Origin: Syngnathus acus
Taxonomy: Eukaryota; Chordata; Actinopteri; Syngnathiformes; Syngnathidae
DNA: 64,000 nt
Reading direction: 5' to 3'
NCBI RefSeq assembly: GCF_901709675.1
Contig: NC_051101.1
Location: 11,676,501 to 11,740,500, forward strand
Part shown: piece after piece, positions 35,195 through 49,210 of the stretch
How the letters are laid out: every line of letters starts with the position of its first letter
Position numbering within the stretch: position 1 is the stretch's first letter
Program-made: the position numbers and the translations under genes
Notes under the pieces: model-generated
Database searches by the model: none
What the model was told of the DNA's origin: nothing
What the model saw: only the letters and a program-made list of their open reading frames with translations

Positions 35195-38100
35195 ATGAGG
35201 AGGATGAGGATGATGGAGGAAGGCTGGCTGCTGATGTTGCTCCTGGCGCTGCTCGCCATTGCGGGAGGTGAGTAACTATCACCGCCATCCATTTATGAAT
35301 TCAAATTCCGTGTGGAGTCGGTGCACGCGTGGAATGTTTGGGGGAAAAGGGGAAAGAGGAGTCACCATCTTTTCCCGTGCCACCTAACGCCCGCCACGCA
35401 CTCATTATGTTTCGCTGTAGCGGAAAAAGCACCATAGATGGCTTTAGGTTAAATGCACTGTCACTTTAAATGTGGATCCAGTGTCACAGTGGCACAAAAA
35501 TATCGCAGCATTGATTTATTAATGAGGCTTTTAATACACTGACTAAAATGTTTTACTCATATTTGAAGATAGCGGCGATATGTTTAGTATATGTTACATA
35601 ATTTCTAGTATTTTAGATATTTTTAATAAAATTGTAAAATGTTTGATTTTTTTATATTTTCAAAATGTTTAGAGTTTTTAATACATTTGCAATATTCTTT
35701 ATATGCCATATATCAAATAGACTTTCATGACTTATTGGTAATCACTAAATATACACGTTTTAATAGATCTGATATATATTTTAAATGCATAATTAGACTA
35801 GTGCGATCTGTCATTTGGATTTATAATCCATATATTCCATGCAGTTATTTTTAAAATAATCTTTAATACATTTGTTACATATTGCATATATTTGGATGAT
35901 ATAGTGAACGTTTCCTTTCATTGATATGCTTTATAAAAATGAGTAAATTATTTTTTATTTTGGTGGCATTTTAGTTTGAAAAATGAGAAGTGACTCTCAA
36001 TGACTATACCTGATTAATAAGTTTAATTAAAAAAGTTATATATTTAATTTTTTTTTACATTACATTTGTATTATATTTAATATATTTGATGTATTTTGTC
36101 GTTAGTTTTATCCAACTTATCTATTTTTAATTTATAAGAAATATTTCATAATATTATTTCGGAGGGGGACAGTATAATCACACCATAAAATTACAACTAA
36201 TAACAGTGAACGATGTGCACACTGCGAGAACTAATGGGATCAGTGTATAATGTAAAGTTATTTTACCTCTGAAAATAGAACCTGTTATCACCCGCCCACA
36301 CATTCTTCCATTCTCCGTCCCTCATTAACACGGAGGTCTCGGACTTCAGTGGGCAGGTTAATCAGAGGCAGGTTGAGCTAAACAACTTCCTGTCATCAAG
36401 GACAAAACGACACTCAGCAATGCAGGAAACAATCATACATAGAAACATGGGCAAGTCTCGCTCATTTTTTGGGGTGTTGCTTCCCCGAAAATTCGTTTTT
36501 ACCGTGTGTTCGTTGAAATGTAATATATTGACAACAATAATAGAGTACACCCCCTTTTGCTTAGCAAATGGTTTGATCCACCTGGCCCCTCCCACTTTAT
36601 CCTAGACCCGCCCCTGTTAGCTGCATGCATGCTTAATGAACTTTTGGAGTACTTACTGTAAGAGAAATGAAACTGCCTCTGTTGTTTCTAATAGAATGAT
36701 TTACTGGCAGCGAGTGGAAAAAAAAAAAGTATCATTAATTGGTCCTCAGGGAATATTGCTCAGGAGTTTCAGCCATGCTTTGGGACACAGCTCATAAACA
36801 ATCGAGCAATCGGGAGCTCAATTAATTTGACAGTTTAACAGAAATATTTTGGACAATTTTAACTGCTGGTAGTTTTGGGGTGACGTTGAGTCTGGATAGT
36901 GGTGGGACAAGGGAAGTTTAAACGGCACACTTGAAAGCAACTTTGGACACACCCGGAGCTGGCGATGATGTCATCGACAGATTACAGGATAGCGTGTCGC
37001 TGTGTGAAAGTGTGCACAGCCGCTGCTTGGCTGGATCCTGTGGATAAAGGGAGGAGGGATGAGTCTTCTGTTACGGCTCGGATGCGGCAAGAGCCTTGTA
37101 CCTGAACACACCGGTGTTGGACAGACCACTTTTGCAAAAGTCGGCCTTTGTTGCACTGGTGCAATCCATCAAACGGAATTAAGTCCCTTGAGCAGATTCA
37201 AAATATTAGGAGCAGAGCACGTATCATGCAAAAAACAGTCAAAAGTACAAATCTGTCTCCAGATAAGATGTACAAATAATACAGAAGTACTTACTGAGAA
37301 AAGTGGATAACAATAATCCAACGCTGTCCTTTTGGTTCTGCTACATGGGAAACTGTCAACGCTTCCTCCTTCTGAAAATGAGCAAAGCTAGGATTTTCGT
37401 TAGCGACATTAGATGAAAAATCTTTTGGTCTAAACCAGCGGAAAAAAAACATTTCCAAATTTGGGCATAATAGCAACCCGGGCGACGTCATTTTTCCATG
37501 CTGTGAATTGAGTTAGGAGTTTGGGATGGACCGGATTGAACTCATAAATCAAGGTGTCACAATGTTATTATAATGTCACGGGTCAATGCGAGGGCACTGA
37601 GAGCTCAAACAAAATGCGAATTTAAGCAGCAGAGCGCTAATTAGACATTCGTCCTTTAGGGTGAAAATCTGATTCGCATTATTATCCTCCCATGTTTCGG
37701 CACATGTTTGGTGGAACACTCGCAATACACACACATAGTGAAATTCATTCAATCAGCCTTTAAAACACAACACGTGCTTGGAAATCATCCACGCTCTCGT
37801 TGGCTTTTAATGAGCATGATGGCGGCGGCGGCGCTGGCACGGCGGAGCATCCCGTTGAGCCGAGACGAGGCAAACGGATGGGACGTTTTACGCCTGGACG
37901 CACCGGCGAGTCTCGTCAGGGCGAATACGTGTGATCAAGGGAGACGCGGGGGAAGAATTAAGTCTTTAAATTAAGCGCCCCGCGCAGGCTACGTTTCGAC
38001 TTTAGCAGAAGTGAACGCGCACATATGGAGTGCGCAAGGACGCTCAAGGGCACTTCAGCACTGTCGTATGGGGAAGTCCGACTCCCCCCCCCTCCCCTCC

Positions 38101-41100
38101 CCCGCTGGGCCATGCATAATAAACAGGTTTGCAGTGCGGTGTTGACCTCATGCAAGGGTTACTGCATGATGACGCTATTCAGCAGCGGAAACTCCAGTTG
38201 AGTGCCTGAGCTAGTAAAAATGAGTTTGACTTTAGATTTCATTTCAACCTTAAGTTATTTTCAGAAGATGCCTGATTTTCATCTCAGCGCACTCGTGTTA
38301 GCCACTTATTAATCAAATCGACCGTGACCACTCCCACAACTGCGCAGCCTGACCTTTCGCAGGAAAAAGCAAGCTAGCTTCAAATTTTAGGAGAACATTT
38401 AAGCAACACTGTAAAACCTGCTGGAATGTTTGTAGGACTTTTGAAGCGAGATCAAACTTTGTCCTCAGGCCTGAGTGCGATCAACCATAACATTTTTATC
38501 TTTAGCTCGACACAACCTCAAAACAGTGACTGTATGTTCAGCTTGGAAATGTAAATATCTCTCCTTCCTATATGTCACAGAGATGTCAGGGTTAAGGTCA
38601 AGGGTCACGGGTAAGCCGACGCCCATGTATCTGACTTTAAATGAGAGTTGGAATATACCATGAACAGTCAGCCAACGACACGCACCTATAGACAAGCATG
38701 CATTCACGCTCGAATTCACACCAGTGGGTCGATTTAAAGCTTCAATGAACCTCCATGTTTATGTTTTTGGAATGTGGGAGGAAGAAACTCAAAACACAGG
38801 CGGGAACACGCAAACTGACATTTGAACTCGGGACCTCGCGACGACGAGGCAGATCTGCCATCTACAATGGCAACAACGTTGTACACAGGATTGTGTACTT
38901 TTTTTAAATCAAACACCAAAAATGTGTTTGTCGCACCGTGACGCCTTTGTTAGTGTGTGTGAGGGCGACAACAAATTATTTCCCCGTCACCGCTACAAGT
39001 TCTGCTCAGTCAGTCAGACTGTCATCACTGCTCTGCTGCACCACTGATCTCTGCAGCATCTCAACAACCCCCCCTCCTCCCCCTCCCTCGCTCTCCCCCT
39101 CGGCATGTCTGCATTGACTTTCCGTCGCCAACCTTTTTGGAGCCATTCCCAACACACTGCAGCAAGATCACGTACTGGCTCGCACGTGCGGCCGTCCGCA
39201 ACAGATGTGTGCGTCTGGGCGTGTGCGTGTCGGCGTGTGAACGAATGTGCGTCGGCGGTGCTAACCCGGGAGATTAGCGCAGCACGGTGGAGGGAGAGCA
39301 GAGGTTTAATAGAAACTTAAACAGGCCCCGCTAGAAGAAGCAGATAAGAGTTGGGCAACGTGGTTGTTAATTAAGATTTAAGGCGCTTTTCTTGTCATGA
39401 AACGTGGTTGTGTGAACTTTTTGGCTAGAAATTGAATTGAAAAAAAATCGACATTGAGCGTACTCATTCACTCCCAAAGACGGATTTAGACGTCTTTTCA
39501 AACTCTGCACATTCAATCCGAGGTACTTATTTAGTTTGTATTTTTTTCCCCAAAATATTTAAAAATAATAATAAATAGTTATGGTAAAAAAAAATGAATT
39601 GATTGAACTGATTAAATGCCCTGTACATTTTAGTAAATAGTTTTTGTTAGTATAGCAAAATTAAAATTTGGTTTTACAGTAGAAAGGGAATTGTACTTGC
39701 TAGCCCGTACGCACGATCAATATTGATATTTCCGTTTTGTTGGCATCATGCAGCCAATTGGCCGCTGCCAGGAGTTCACTGGATGTGCACCGTTATTGAT
39801 TTATAAATATGAGAGCAAATAATAATCCCTGCTGCGGCCAAAAAGCCTCTTTAAGCGAGTACCTAGCGAGGAAGGCAAGTTTATTTTTTATGATGGCCCT
39901 CATAAAAAGAGTCAAATTCTGTTTAACTCTCCTATGCCCTCATTTTTGTGAAGACCTGGTAAAAATTATGTGAACCCGCATGTGTGTGTTTGCTTGTGCA
40001 CGCATGGCGGTGCGTAATTTCTCTCGCTCCGAAGTCTAATGGGAAGTCCTGCTGAAATATTCATAGTGTCACATTAAGTTTGCAATATTTGCACTTGAAA
40101 ACAAGCAGGATCAGTCTTTGGCTAGCAGCCACATTACAAAAACTCCGCTCGGCCTTTAGCGTGACACAGACAGACCGTCTTTAAAATAAATAAATAAATA
40201 AAATAAAATGGGAGGAGCCATTTAGCATTTCAGATAGTCAGCTGGGTCATCCATGTGAGATTTAACAAAAATATCGGGAGCGGTATAAACGTCTTTGTCC
40301 ACACCCACAACGGCGCAAATCGCCAGCTTGCACATGTTTGCAAAATCACCAAGATTGCTTTAAGATGCACCTGCGCATTTTTTTTTACGCTGCAAGCCGT
40401 GATCCATTTGCATGACGACAAAGCCCCGAAACCACAACGGGAATGTTTCTCAGGCGAGGTTGAACTATTTCTCCATCTGTTTGTTCGACTACATTTACAC
40501 TTTGCTCCCGGAGGCCATGACAGCCCCATTTTCCCCAAACGTATTACGTCACTGAATTTTGGCCCTTCATTTAGTCTATTTTCAAGTTGATCTAAATTGT
40601 CTTACCTTCTTTCACGGTATTTGCGACAGGCCACGGGGCTTTCATTTTCTTCTCACGGCGACATTTTGTTTCCACCCACGGTTTATCATGGCCGCCGGAA
40701 TGTTTCCATACATTTGTGACGTTCTGCGAAGGCTTTCTAAAGATGAAACGACACACAATAATGACATAGTGATAACACAACTTTTGCCATATTCTTTCCC
40801 CAAAAAAAGTAATGGCTTCTTTCTTACCAGACAGGAGCCTTCCAGACTTTTCTTTGCAGCCACATGATGAGATGAGTTCTGCTCCATCATTGTTTAAGTG
40901 GACCGCTTCCTCCTTCCTGTCTCACAGTGCTCTTATTGCCTTGAGCTTATGGGAGTATTGCACATTAGTCATATGGCTCCGGAATGCTTATTTCCCCTAT
41001 GAAGATGTGCATACAGCTGAACTCATACGCCATAAATAAAACCGATGCTACACACACACACACACACATGGCGACGACAGACCTCGCATTGATGATGTGG

Positions 41101-44100
41101 TATTAGCCAGGGAAGAGTCAATAAATGGACAGCGTCTGTCAGCAATACATTCAGAGGAGATGGCGATAACAGGGAGAAGGAGACAGACGGTAAAAGGACA
41201 TATGGGTCGTCTCGGATGCTGCAAAAGGATGGGAAAGAGTCCGGAGAACACAAAGGGGGAGGGGGGGGTTGCGTGATGGGACCGGAATAGAGTCCTCATT
41301 GATCCTAAGACAGAGGCTATCATTCCGCTTGGCTGAGCAAAGCTCGGCGACGCTACTGGGCACCGTCGGTCGGAAAATACACATGAATATGTGCAGTGAC
41401 ATGCGGGACAACAGTGGAGAGCACAAGAAGACTCTGAAATAATTTGGCTAGCTTGAAAAAGAAAATGGACTCCACTCAAAAATGTCACATGGGATATTTA
41501 AAAGCATTTTGCATTGAAGCAATCTTGATGACATAATACTGTCCATAACCTGGTAGCTGCTTTTCATTTTGTTTTTAACTCAAATATTACATACAGTCCA
41601 TTTCCTGTCTGTTCCAATACTTTTGCTCACTTTAAAAGTGGGTGACCAAAATAGATGTCTTGATTGGGTTATTAAAAAACTTTCTCGCAAATAGTTTGAA
41701 GGAAGCCTAACCGTGAGAGATAATGTCAAAGCAAAATAGTCAAGTTATAAATAGTCCTTGGCTTTTGATACATTTTGTTTTATTATTTCCTTGTGAAAAC
41801 ACCATGCTATTATATAAGTGTGTGATCCCATTAAGAAGTCATTACGTTCTCCCGGAGTGTGTGAATCAGTCATCGCAAGAGTTGTTTTGTTTTCCTGCTT
41901 GGCCGTTAAAAGCTTTTGATTGTAGGGTTGGGATTGTAACCCTGTTAACAGTAAGGAGGGAAAGTGTGAGGTCATCATGGCCGCCAGAAGACAGGAAGGA
42001 GTTGTGTTTCCCATCAAACGTACATTTCTATCATTGCAGGCAGCCTCGGGGCTGATACGGAAGAGCGATTGGTGGAACATCTTTTAAACCCCGCCCACTA
42101 CAACAAACTGATCCGTCCTGCCACCAACGGATCGGAGCTGGTGACTGTGCAGCTCATGGTGTCGCTGGCCCAACTCATTAGTGTGGTGAGCACGCACCTC
42201 CAAAAGTTCACACGTGTTTTCGTAGTTGTCCATTATGTGATGAAAATCGAGTTGAAATCGATTACCGTATTTTCCGCACTATAAGGCGCACCGGATTATA
42301 AGGCGCACCTTCAATGAATGGCCCATTTTAAAACTTTGTCCATATATAAGATATATACATTTGGCCCGCGGGCCGGACTTTGGTCCATATATAAGGCGCA
42401 CCTGATTATAAGGCGGCTTTTGAGAAAATGGGAGGTTTTTAGGTGCGCCTTATAGTGCGGAAAATACGGTAATCAATGACATCGTTAATAGAGTCGTAGC
42501 GCCGGTCTCACGTAAAGACGTTTCAACGGATTCATTCTTTAATGCCGACGACCCAATTATCCACCAGTTTTCTAGTAATTATTCCGTTTCAGAATTGTAC
42601 AAACTGGTCTCTAATTCAAAGATAACGAGTGCATTTGGAAAGCATTAATGCACCGACGCCGACTATACGGCAGTGAAATTGATTTTCCCCGAGTGCAAAA
42701 AAGTGATTTGCGGTCAGCTCTTAGAGTGGGAGCTGAAAATGAGGCGGTCTAATGATGTAAATCCCAGGAAATGGGAAGTCAAGTGCTAATTTAGCCAGGC
42801 TAAAATCCTTATCGTTTCACTTTGATTGAATTCAGAGCGGGTATGTGAGATCCTTGCGAATAAAGTTACCCTCCACTGATTTTATCCAACTGATATTGAA
42901 TATCTTGGTGTATTCCCCCCTTGACAATATTCCAGTTTTATATTAAATCATCAAACTTTGCTGCTATGCCACATTAAATAGTAGTCTTGGAAATCGGAGC
43001 TAATTTAAGTGAAGTCCTGGAATGCACCCAAAATGCTTCAAAACAAAATGGCAGACTTCCTCTTTAATTAAGAGAGGGACTTTTGAGACTTTTATCGTAT
43101 GTTCTATAATAATAGATTCATCTATTCAATTTTATGTTAATAGGTGAGGCTAATTTGTGCGCAGTTGAGTAAGTTCATGTTTGGGGTTGATAAAATAGTC
43201 ACGTTAGCTTAGCGGTTAGCTACAATGTGCTTTGTTAGTAACAAACATCTTGTGTTTTTCTTCTTCGGCAGCATGAACGAGAGCAGGTGATGACCACAAA
43301 CGTCTGGCTGACACAGGTGACCCTTCGCTCTCAAATACACACTCACGTTTAGTCTAATGGGGCATTAAGATATGATAGCTGGAAAGGCAATTATGTAAGA
43401 AAATATGAACTTGTCCCCAATGTTTATTTTTTTTCAGGCTCTCAAATGATTAATAACCTAGTTCAATTCATAGGCAGTGTTAATCAAAACTCAGTCTAGT
43501 TATCTTTGTGTATTAAATTGTTTTCATCTTAAAAAAACCCGACCTGGCGCTATAAATATGTCAGCTTGATTTATTTTCGCTTCTGATAGCAAAGCGTGCG
43601 AGCAAATGAGGACTATGTGTTCTACGCGTACATAAATATGACGGATCATACCAATGATGTCATTTTGACAAAAATTCACCATTGGATTATTTACAGATTG
43701 ATTCACAATGCGCGCACAATAAGCGCCGGGTGAGGATTTACAACAAGTAAGCGAGCATCGAACGCTGCTCTTTGGATGCTAACGCTAACGCCGCCTATCG
43801 CGAGCCGCCACGAATGCTAATCACAGTTGCGGCATGGCGGTGTGAAACACGTGGCTCCAGGGCTCTATACCGCACAAAATTGTCAACAACAACGCCGCCA
43901 TTACAATCCAATCAAGCAAATTGCTCAACGCTCCCTCGTAAAAAGCCAACTAGCGTTTTTGTCGGGGCGATGATTTAAAGGCGGCGAGACAGATTCTTTC
44001 CTCTCACCTCGTAAGATGTCTCCACAAGCGTTGACGCGTGTGCGTGTTTTGAAACGGGTCGACAGGAGTGGCAGGACTATCGGCTGACTTGGGTCCCCGA

Positions 44101-46991
44101 GGAGTTTGACGGCATGATGAAGGTCAGGCTGCCCTCCAAACACATCTGGCTGCCTGACGTGGTGCTCTACAACAAGTGAGTGTTGAAAGATGACAAAAAT
44201 AATCAAGTCACGCAACACATGCTAAATGCTAAACGGCGGGCATTCATGCGGGGTAACCTTGACTGCTCTCAAAGCATTTTGCTTCGTTTATCCATCCGCA
44301 TACACACACATTGGGGTGGGGGGGTCCGCTAGGTAAGTCACCAGCCTGCTCATCTGGAGAAATTAGTAGCTCAAGCACATGCATGAAAACACTTTGACAG
44401 CGCCCGCGCAAGCTAGCGCTCTCCATTTGCAATTGGATATTTCTCGCTATTTCAATACATGGAATCAAATTTGAATTCATTAAAAGGTGGGAACGGGCCA
44501 TGGAGTGCATGTTTGTGGGTTTGGTGAGGCTTCCTCTCCTTGTTTGTTGCTATATTTGGTGGTCTGCTGAACTGGTTTTGCATAATGAGATTTGTCAGGT
44601 TCCATCGTTGTCGATGCTCAGGGGGGGAAACATGGCCTCCTGTCGCACGTTTGTGTTTACTTGATGAATTTTCTACGGGGTTGAGTGGCTAGCACGGCTG
44701 TCTCGCTGGTTTTGGGGTTTGGCCTTTGTTGAAAATGGATGCTCGCCGCTTCAGTCTCATTTTTTTCCCCCCGTCTGTTTCAGTGCCGACGGTGTGTACG
44801 AGGTGTCGTTCTACTCCAACGCGGTGGTTTCTTACGACGGCAGCATCTTCTGGCTACCGCCGGCCATCTACAAGTCGGCCTGCAAGATCGAGGTCAAGCA
44901 TTTCCCCTTCGACCAGCAGAACTGCACGCTGCGTTTCCGCTCGTGGACTTACGACCGCACCGAGATCGATTTGGTGCTGCGCGCCGACGTGGCCAGCATG
45001 GACGACTTCACGCCCAGCGGCGAGTGGGACATCATCGCCCTGCCGGGTCGGCGGAACGAGAACCCCGCCGACCCGGCCTACGTGGACATCACGTACGACT
45101 TCATCATCCGTCGCAAGCCCCTTTTTTACACCATCAACCTCATCATCCCGTGCGTGCTCATCACCTCGCTGGCCATCCTGGTCTTCTACCTGCCGTCCGA
45201 CTGCGGCGAGAAGATGACGCTGTGCATCTCCGTGCTCCTGGCGCTCACCGTCTTCCTGCTGCTGATCTCCAAGATCGTGCCGCCCACGTCCCTGGACGTC
45301 CCCCTGGTGGGCAAGTACCTGATGTTCACCATGGTCCTGGTCACCTTCTCCATCGTCACCAGCGTGTGCGTGCTCAACGTGCACCACCGCTCGCCCACCA
45401 CGCACACCATGCCCCCGTGGGTCAAGGTGGTCTTCCTCAACAAGCTCCCCGCCTTGCTCTTCATGCGCCAGCCCAGGAATAGCTGCGAGAGGCAACGGCT
45501 GCGTCAAAGACGGAGAGCCCAGGAGCAAAAGGAGGGCGGGCGCAGCGGCGAGGCGGGGGCCCTGATGGTGGGGCTCGGCTTGGGCGGCGCGGGGACTTCC
45601 ACGGCGGGCGTGTTCGCCAAGGAGGACGCCGACCCGTGCACCTGCTATGTGAACAGAGCGTCCGTCAAACAGTTTGGAGGAGATCCCGCGAGCACGGGAG
45701 GCGGTTCCATGGACGGTCTGAACAGGGTGAGAGAGAACCGGGAGGGGAGCTCCGGCAACCGCGGGAAGCAAGCCACGGGAGGTCAGGCTCTGACTCAAGC
45801 CATCCTGGCTCAAGCCTGTCCGGGTTTTGACGAGGCTGTGGAAGGAGTGCGCTTCATCGCCAACCACATGAAGAGCGAGGATGATGACCAGAGTGTGAGT
45901 AGCGTCGTTCCTCCTCGTCTATTTACAGCCCGCACTTGAAAGGCTTGAGAGGGAGATTGATACATGGCGAGCGAGCTTACATTATCCACTCAACTTGCCA
46001 CGACGTATCAGAGCTGAACCGATGAGATCGATCCGATCCGGTTTTTAGAATGGCACTCGGTAAAGACCTCCGTCTGGGCTGAGAGCTCTTCAAATTAGTT
46101 TGGGTGGACAAATAAATGCGGCTGTCCGTCTGCTGTCCATTCAATGACGTTCCAGAGTTTTGAATGGCGCTAGACTAATCGAGGCATGAATCTTTCAGTG
46201 CGGCTAAAGCTAAACAAATGACGCAATCAGCGTCGACTTCACATTCAACAGTCATGAAATGATTGCAGTGGAGACGCAGAGCACGCAAGAGAACGTTACC
46301 TTCATTCAGTCATCCTTGTCGTTGCCATGCCAACGCCTCTCCTTACACACTCCTCTTTAACCACCTTGATCCGTCGTCATCATCATCATCGGTGCTTGTC
46401 GCCAACTCTCTCCGTCTCTCCACCTGTCCTCCATCACTCTGGCTGCTCCCACGCCCTTCCCGTCATCCTTGACTCCTGACGAGACCTCATCAGCGCCGCG
46501 AGGAGGAACCGGTCTCTGCTTGCATTAACCTCTCACCTCCATTAACCCCGGCGCGTGCTTTGCGGCGGCGGGATTGTGATGGAGAAAAAAACGACAGGGC
46601 CGGGAGACTTCTGCTTCGCCGTCGAGTCGCTTTCACGCAGAGACCCTGCAAAATTGAAAAAATTAGCTTCTGATCCATACATTTGAGGAACAGAAATTAA
46701 TTTCATGCAGGAAAACCGACACATTTCCTTAAAGAGATTTTACGGATTAAAAGTACTCGTGGTATCGGTACTGAGTATCGGTATCAGTGACTACTTTTTG
46801 CAGTTCATTTCAGGATAATTTTCTTGGCCTTGCCTCTGCAGGTGAGCGAGGACTGGAAGTATGTCGCCATGGTGATCGACCGCCTCTTCCTGTGGATCTT
46901 CATTTTCGTGTGCGTGTTCGGCACCGTGGGTATGTTCATGCAGCCCCTCTTCCAGAACTACACAGCCAAGACCATCCACATGCCGGGCTGA
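35195..46991 (+). CDS. chrnb2: neuronal nicotinic acetylcholine receptor subunit beta-2 (chrnb2), 6 exons, 544 aa
   Basis: This subunit forms pentameric ACh-gated cation channels with alpha subunits in neuronal membranes. Coding exons: 35195-35267, 42040-42185, 43272-43316, 44066-44175, 44784-45894 and 46842-46991; total 545 codons. In order: signal peptide (hydrophobic [13 protein letters not shown]), ERLVEHLL, the disulphide Cys-loop (C, then HFPFDQQNC), M1-M3, a long M3-M4 loop, M4 and a C-terminal QPLFQNYT. M2 carries [20 protein letters not shown]. No adjacent cysteine pair occurs in loop C, as expected for a non-alpha subunit. Identity to human CHRNB2 is very high through M1-M3, including [20 protein letters not shown]. 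The protein is longer than the 502-aa human one because of Gly- and Arg-rich additions in the M3-M4 loop. Exon 5 is strongly GC-rich. The start is the first ATG giving a signal peptide, just after another ATG-poor leader. Confidence 0.96.
35268..42039 (+). other. chrnb2 intron 1 (6.8 kb)
   Basis: The longest intron in the gene. AT-rich at first (35.4-36.2 kb), with a decayed SINE piece at 38740-38860 and (CA)n near 41050. I find no coding exon or RNA gene inside it. Confidence 0.5.
38740..38860 (-). repeat. decayed SINE fragment
   Basis: It keeps the order ttttggaatgtgggagga, then aacacgcaaact, then a degenerate B box near 38822. This matches the body of the SINE at 27237 with many substitutions. 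Confidence 0.6.
42262..42482. mobile_element. miniature inverted-repeat element in chrnb2 intron 2
   Basis: The ends ttaccgtattttccgcact and inverse enclose internal repeats of ataaggcgcacc. A common teleost DNA-transposon derivative. It begins about 75 bp after the exon 2 donor. Confidence 0.85.
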
Positions 46992-47985
46992 TCGTCCACA
47001 CGCCGCCATCGCGCCGACGGGACAGCGCCCCGCCGCCCCGCAGCTGGGAAGGGGGTCTTACCGGATCTGCAAGACAGGAAGTGAACAGCAGCCTCGCCCC
47101 CTTTATACATTTTTTTTGTTCGGAACTAATTTCTTGTGAAAGGAAAGGGAAAAAAAAAAACTGACTGGCCCTCCCCGCTCGCCGTAAGTCCTCGCCACCT
47201 CACCGCGACCGCTTCGTCCCGCCTAGATAGGTCGCCGTCAGGTCACAAGGGGGGGGAAAGGAGGTTTCAAACATATCACGGTTTGTCTATTTTTAATTTG
47301 AATCGACATTGTAGGTTCTATCATGGACTCATGTGACCGATAGGCTCGAAAGAATGTGAAGAAGATTTTATATGGAGAGATCATGATGTACACGCCTCCT
47401 CATTATTGCAAATGGAGAAAATGCACGTGAATGATAAGAAAGGGAGCTCATATGTGACCACCTCCATTTTCTTGCCTTTTTCCTTTCCTCTATTTTTCTC
47501 ATTGACTTTTTCCCTTATTGCTTTTCTTTCCTCCCATATGTTTTCTTTTTCTCTTTTCTCCAGTCTCCATTCCTTTTCTGTGTATTTCTCCAATTTCATT
47601 TTCTTTTTTAAAATACTGCGCACCTCCCTTTTCTCTCCACCCCTCCCCTCCCCTTTCTTTCCTTCCTTCCTTTCCTCATCCTCTTAATTGTATGCAAGCG
47701 TCCATGACCGCATCTTCCAGAAAATACGATGCCATACCCTTTCCTCTATTTATCATCTTTGATATCATCTTTCCAAACCATTTCCATCTTATTGGATTTT
47801 CAGATATAGAAGAGAAACATTTCATCTCGAGAATGCCTGTTAAGTGCCGCATGTCCTGCGGCAGAAGAGCGAAAGTTTATTTTTTTGGATTTGGTTTTCC
47901 TTTTTTTTTTTTCCCGGGCACACGCTGCAGGGTAGGAAGTGCAGCTGAATGAATTTTTTAATAAACAAGAGAGAAATGACAAGAG
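46992..47985 (+). terminator. chrnb2: chrnb2 3' UTR
   Basis: The stop is followed by pyrimidine-rich DNA and an AATAAA at 47960-47965. The exact end is uncertain; another AATAAA lies near 48862. Confidence 0.4.
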
Positions 47986-49030
47986 GATCAACTCTGGCGA
48001 ATGAGTCACAGCAGCTTAAAAGATTCACAAACAAGAAGCAGGAACGAGGCCAAATGACACTGAATTATATACATTACATAGCGACAGCGTGATGTCGGCC
48101 GCTAGCAAGAGCACAAGTCAGCTTTTCACGCAGGGTTTGTATCGCTGACATTGGGTGGGGGGGGGGGAGGATAGACAAAAATCACTAAATCATATTTAGC
48201 TGTGAGTTTGGACACTCATGCTGACTCTGGAAGGTCGGACAATTTCAAGACCATCCGTGAAACAAGTCTCTCTTTGACCTGTCCACTGGTTCCTCCTATT
48301 CTTCTCACTGATGCTGCCATTATGACTCACCCCTATCGTTCCCTTTCCTTTCACCTTCCCAGATCCTGCATACTCACCAAGCCCAAACAATGGCAGTCCA
48401 ATAAAGGTTGTAGGTTGCGATTATTTCAATCACGTGTTTGTATTCTTTAAGTCACACGTTTGAGGGAACACGACGGTGTCATATAGAAGCTTTGTCTATT
48501 TTTGTAAAGTGATATATGTTCTAGGGGAGGTTGTGTGTGTACAACAATGCATTTCCACATTTCATGAGTCCTCGTTATGCCATATATTCTTTTAAAAATT
48601 GCTATTTCAACAGTATTCAATCTGCATTGCTCTTTAGGGGTTTCCCCCCACATTTCCCATTAATCCTCTGCCACAGGACAGAAAGAAAGAAAGAACCATT
48701 TCCGGGCTTTCTAATATTGAGGCTGCTCCTGTTTCCTTTTTCATATTTTTACGTGCACACATATTTAAGCACAGTAATGTTTCTACTGGCGGGATTTGAA
48801 ACAATTCTTGGTATATTGGAAAGTTAAACAGCTGTGAAATCTATTTCGGCAGGTTTTGATGAAATAAAAGTTGACTTACTTGTGCTACTTAAAAGTTTGC
48901 CCACACAAACTTCTGCGACTGAAAGAGAAAACTTTTGGGTCCGCCAATTATCTCGTTCCAAAGCCACACAGTGCCACCTAGCGGCCATTTCATGTCAACA
49001 GATGACAGGATGCTCTGAACAAAGATCACA

Positions 49031-49036
49031 TTTATT
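49031..49036 (-). terminator. polyadenylation signal of the S100A1-like gene
   Basis: AATAAA on the minus strand, 175 bp beyond the stop codon. Confidence 0.5.
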
Positions 49037-49210
49037 CTTTCCAGGGGAAATTCCACAGCTTTAATGTGTTACAAAATGCATGAACAGAAACAAGAGGCTG
49101 AAGTAAACATGAATTTAAAAAAGACATTTTATGTCAAAAGGTCAACACCGGCTACGCAAATCACTATTAGACATTTTTTTACACTACGTGTATGTTGTGT
49201 ATCTTTCCTC

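Noticed and set aside
44854-45867. 337-codon minus-strand ORF
   Set aside because: Shadow of the GC-rich chrnb2 exon 5; the plus-strand reading is a near-identical match to a known subunit.
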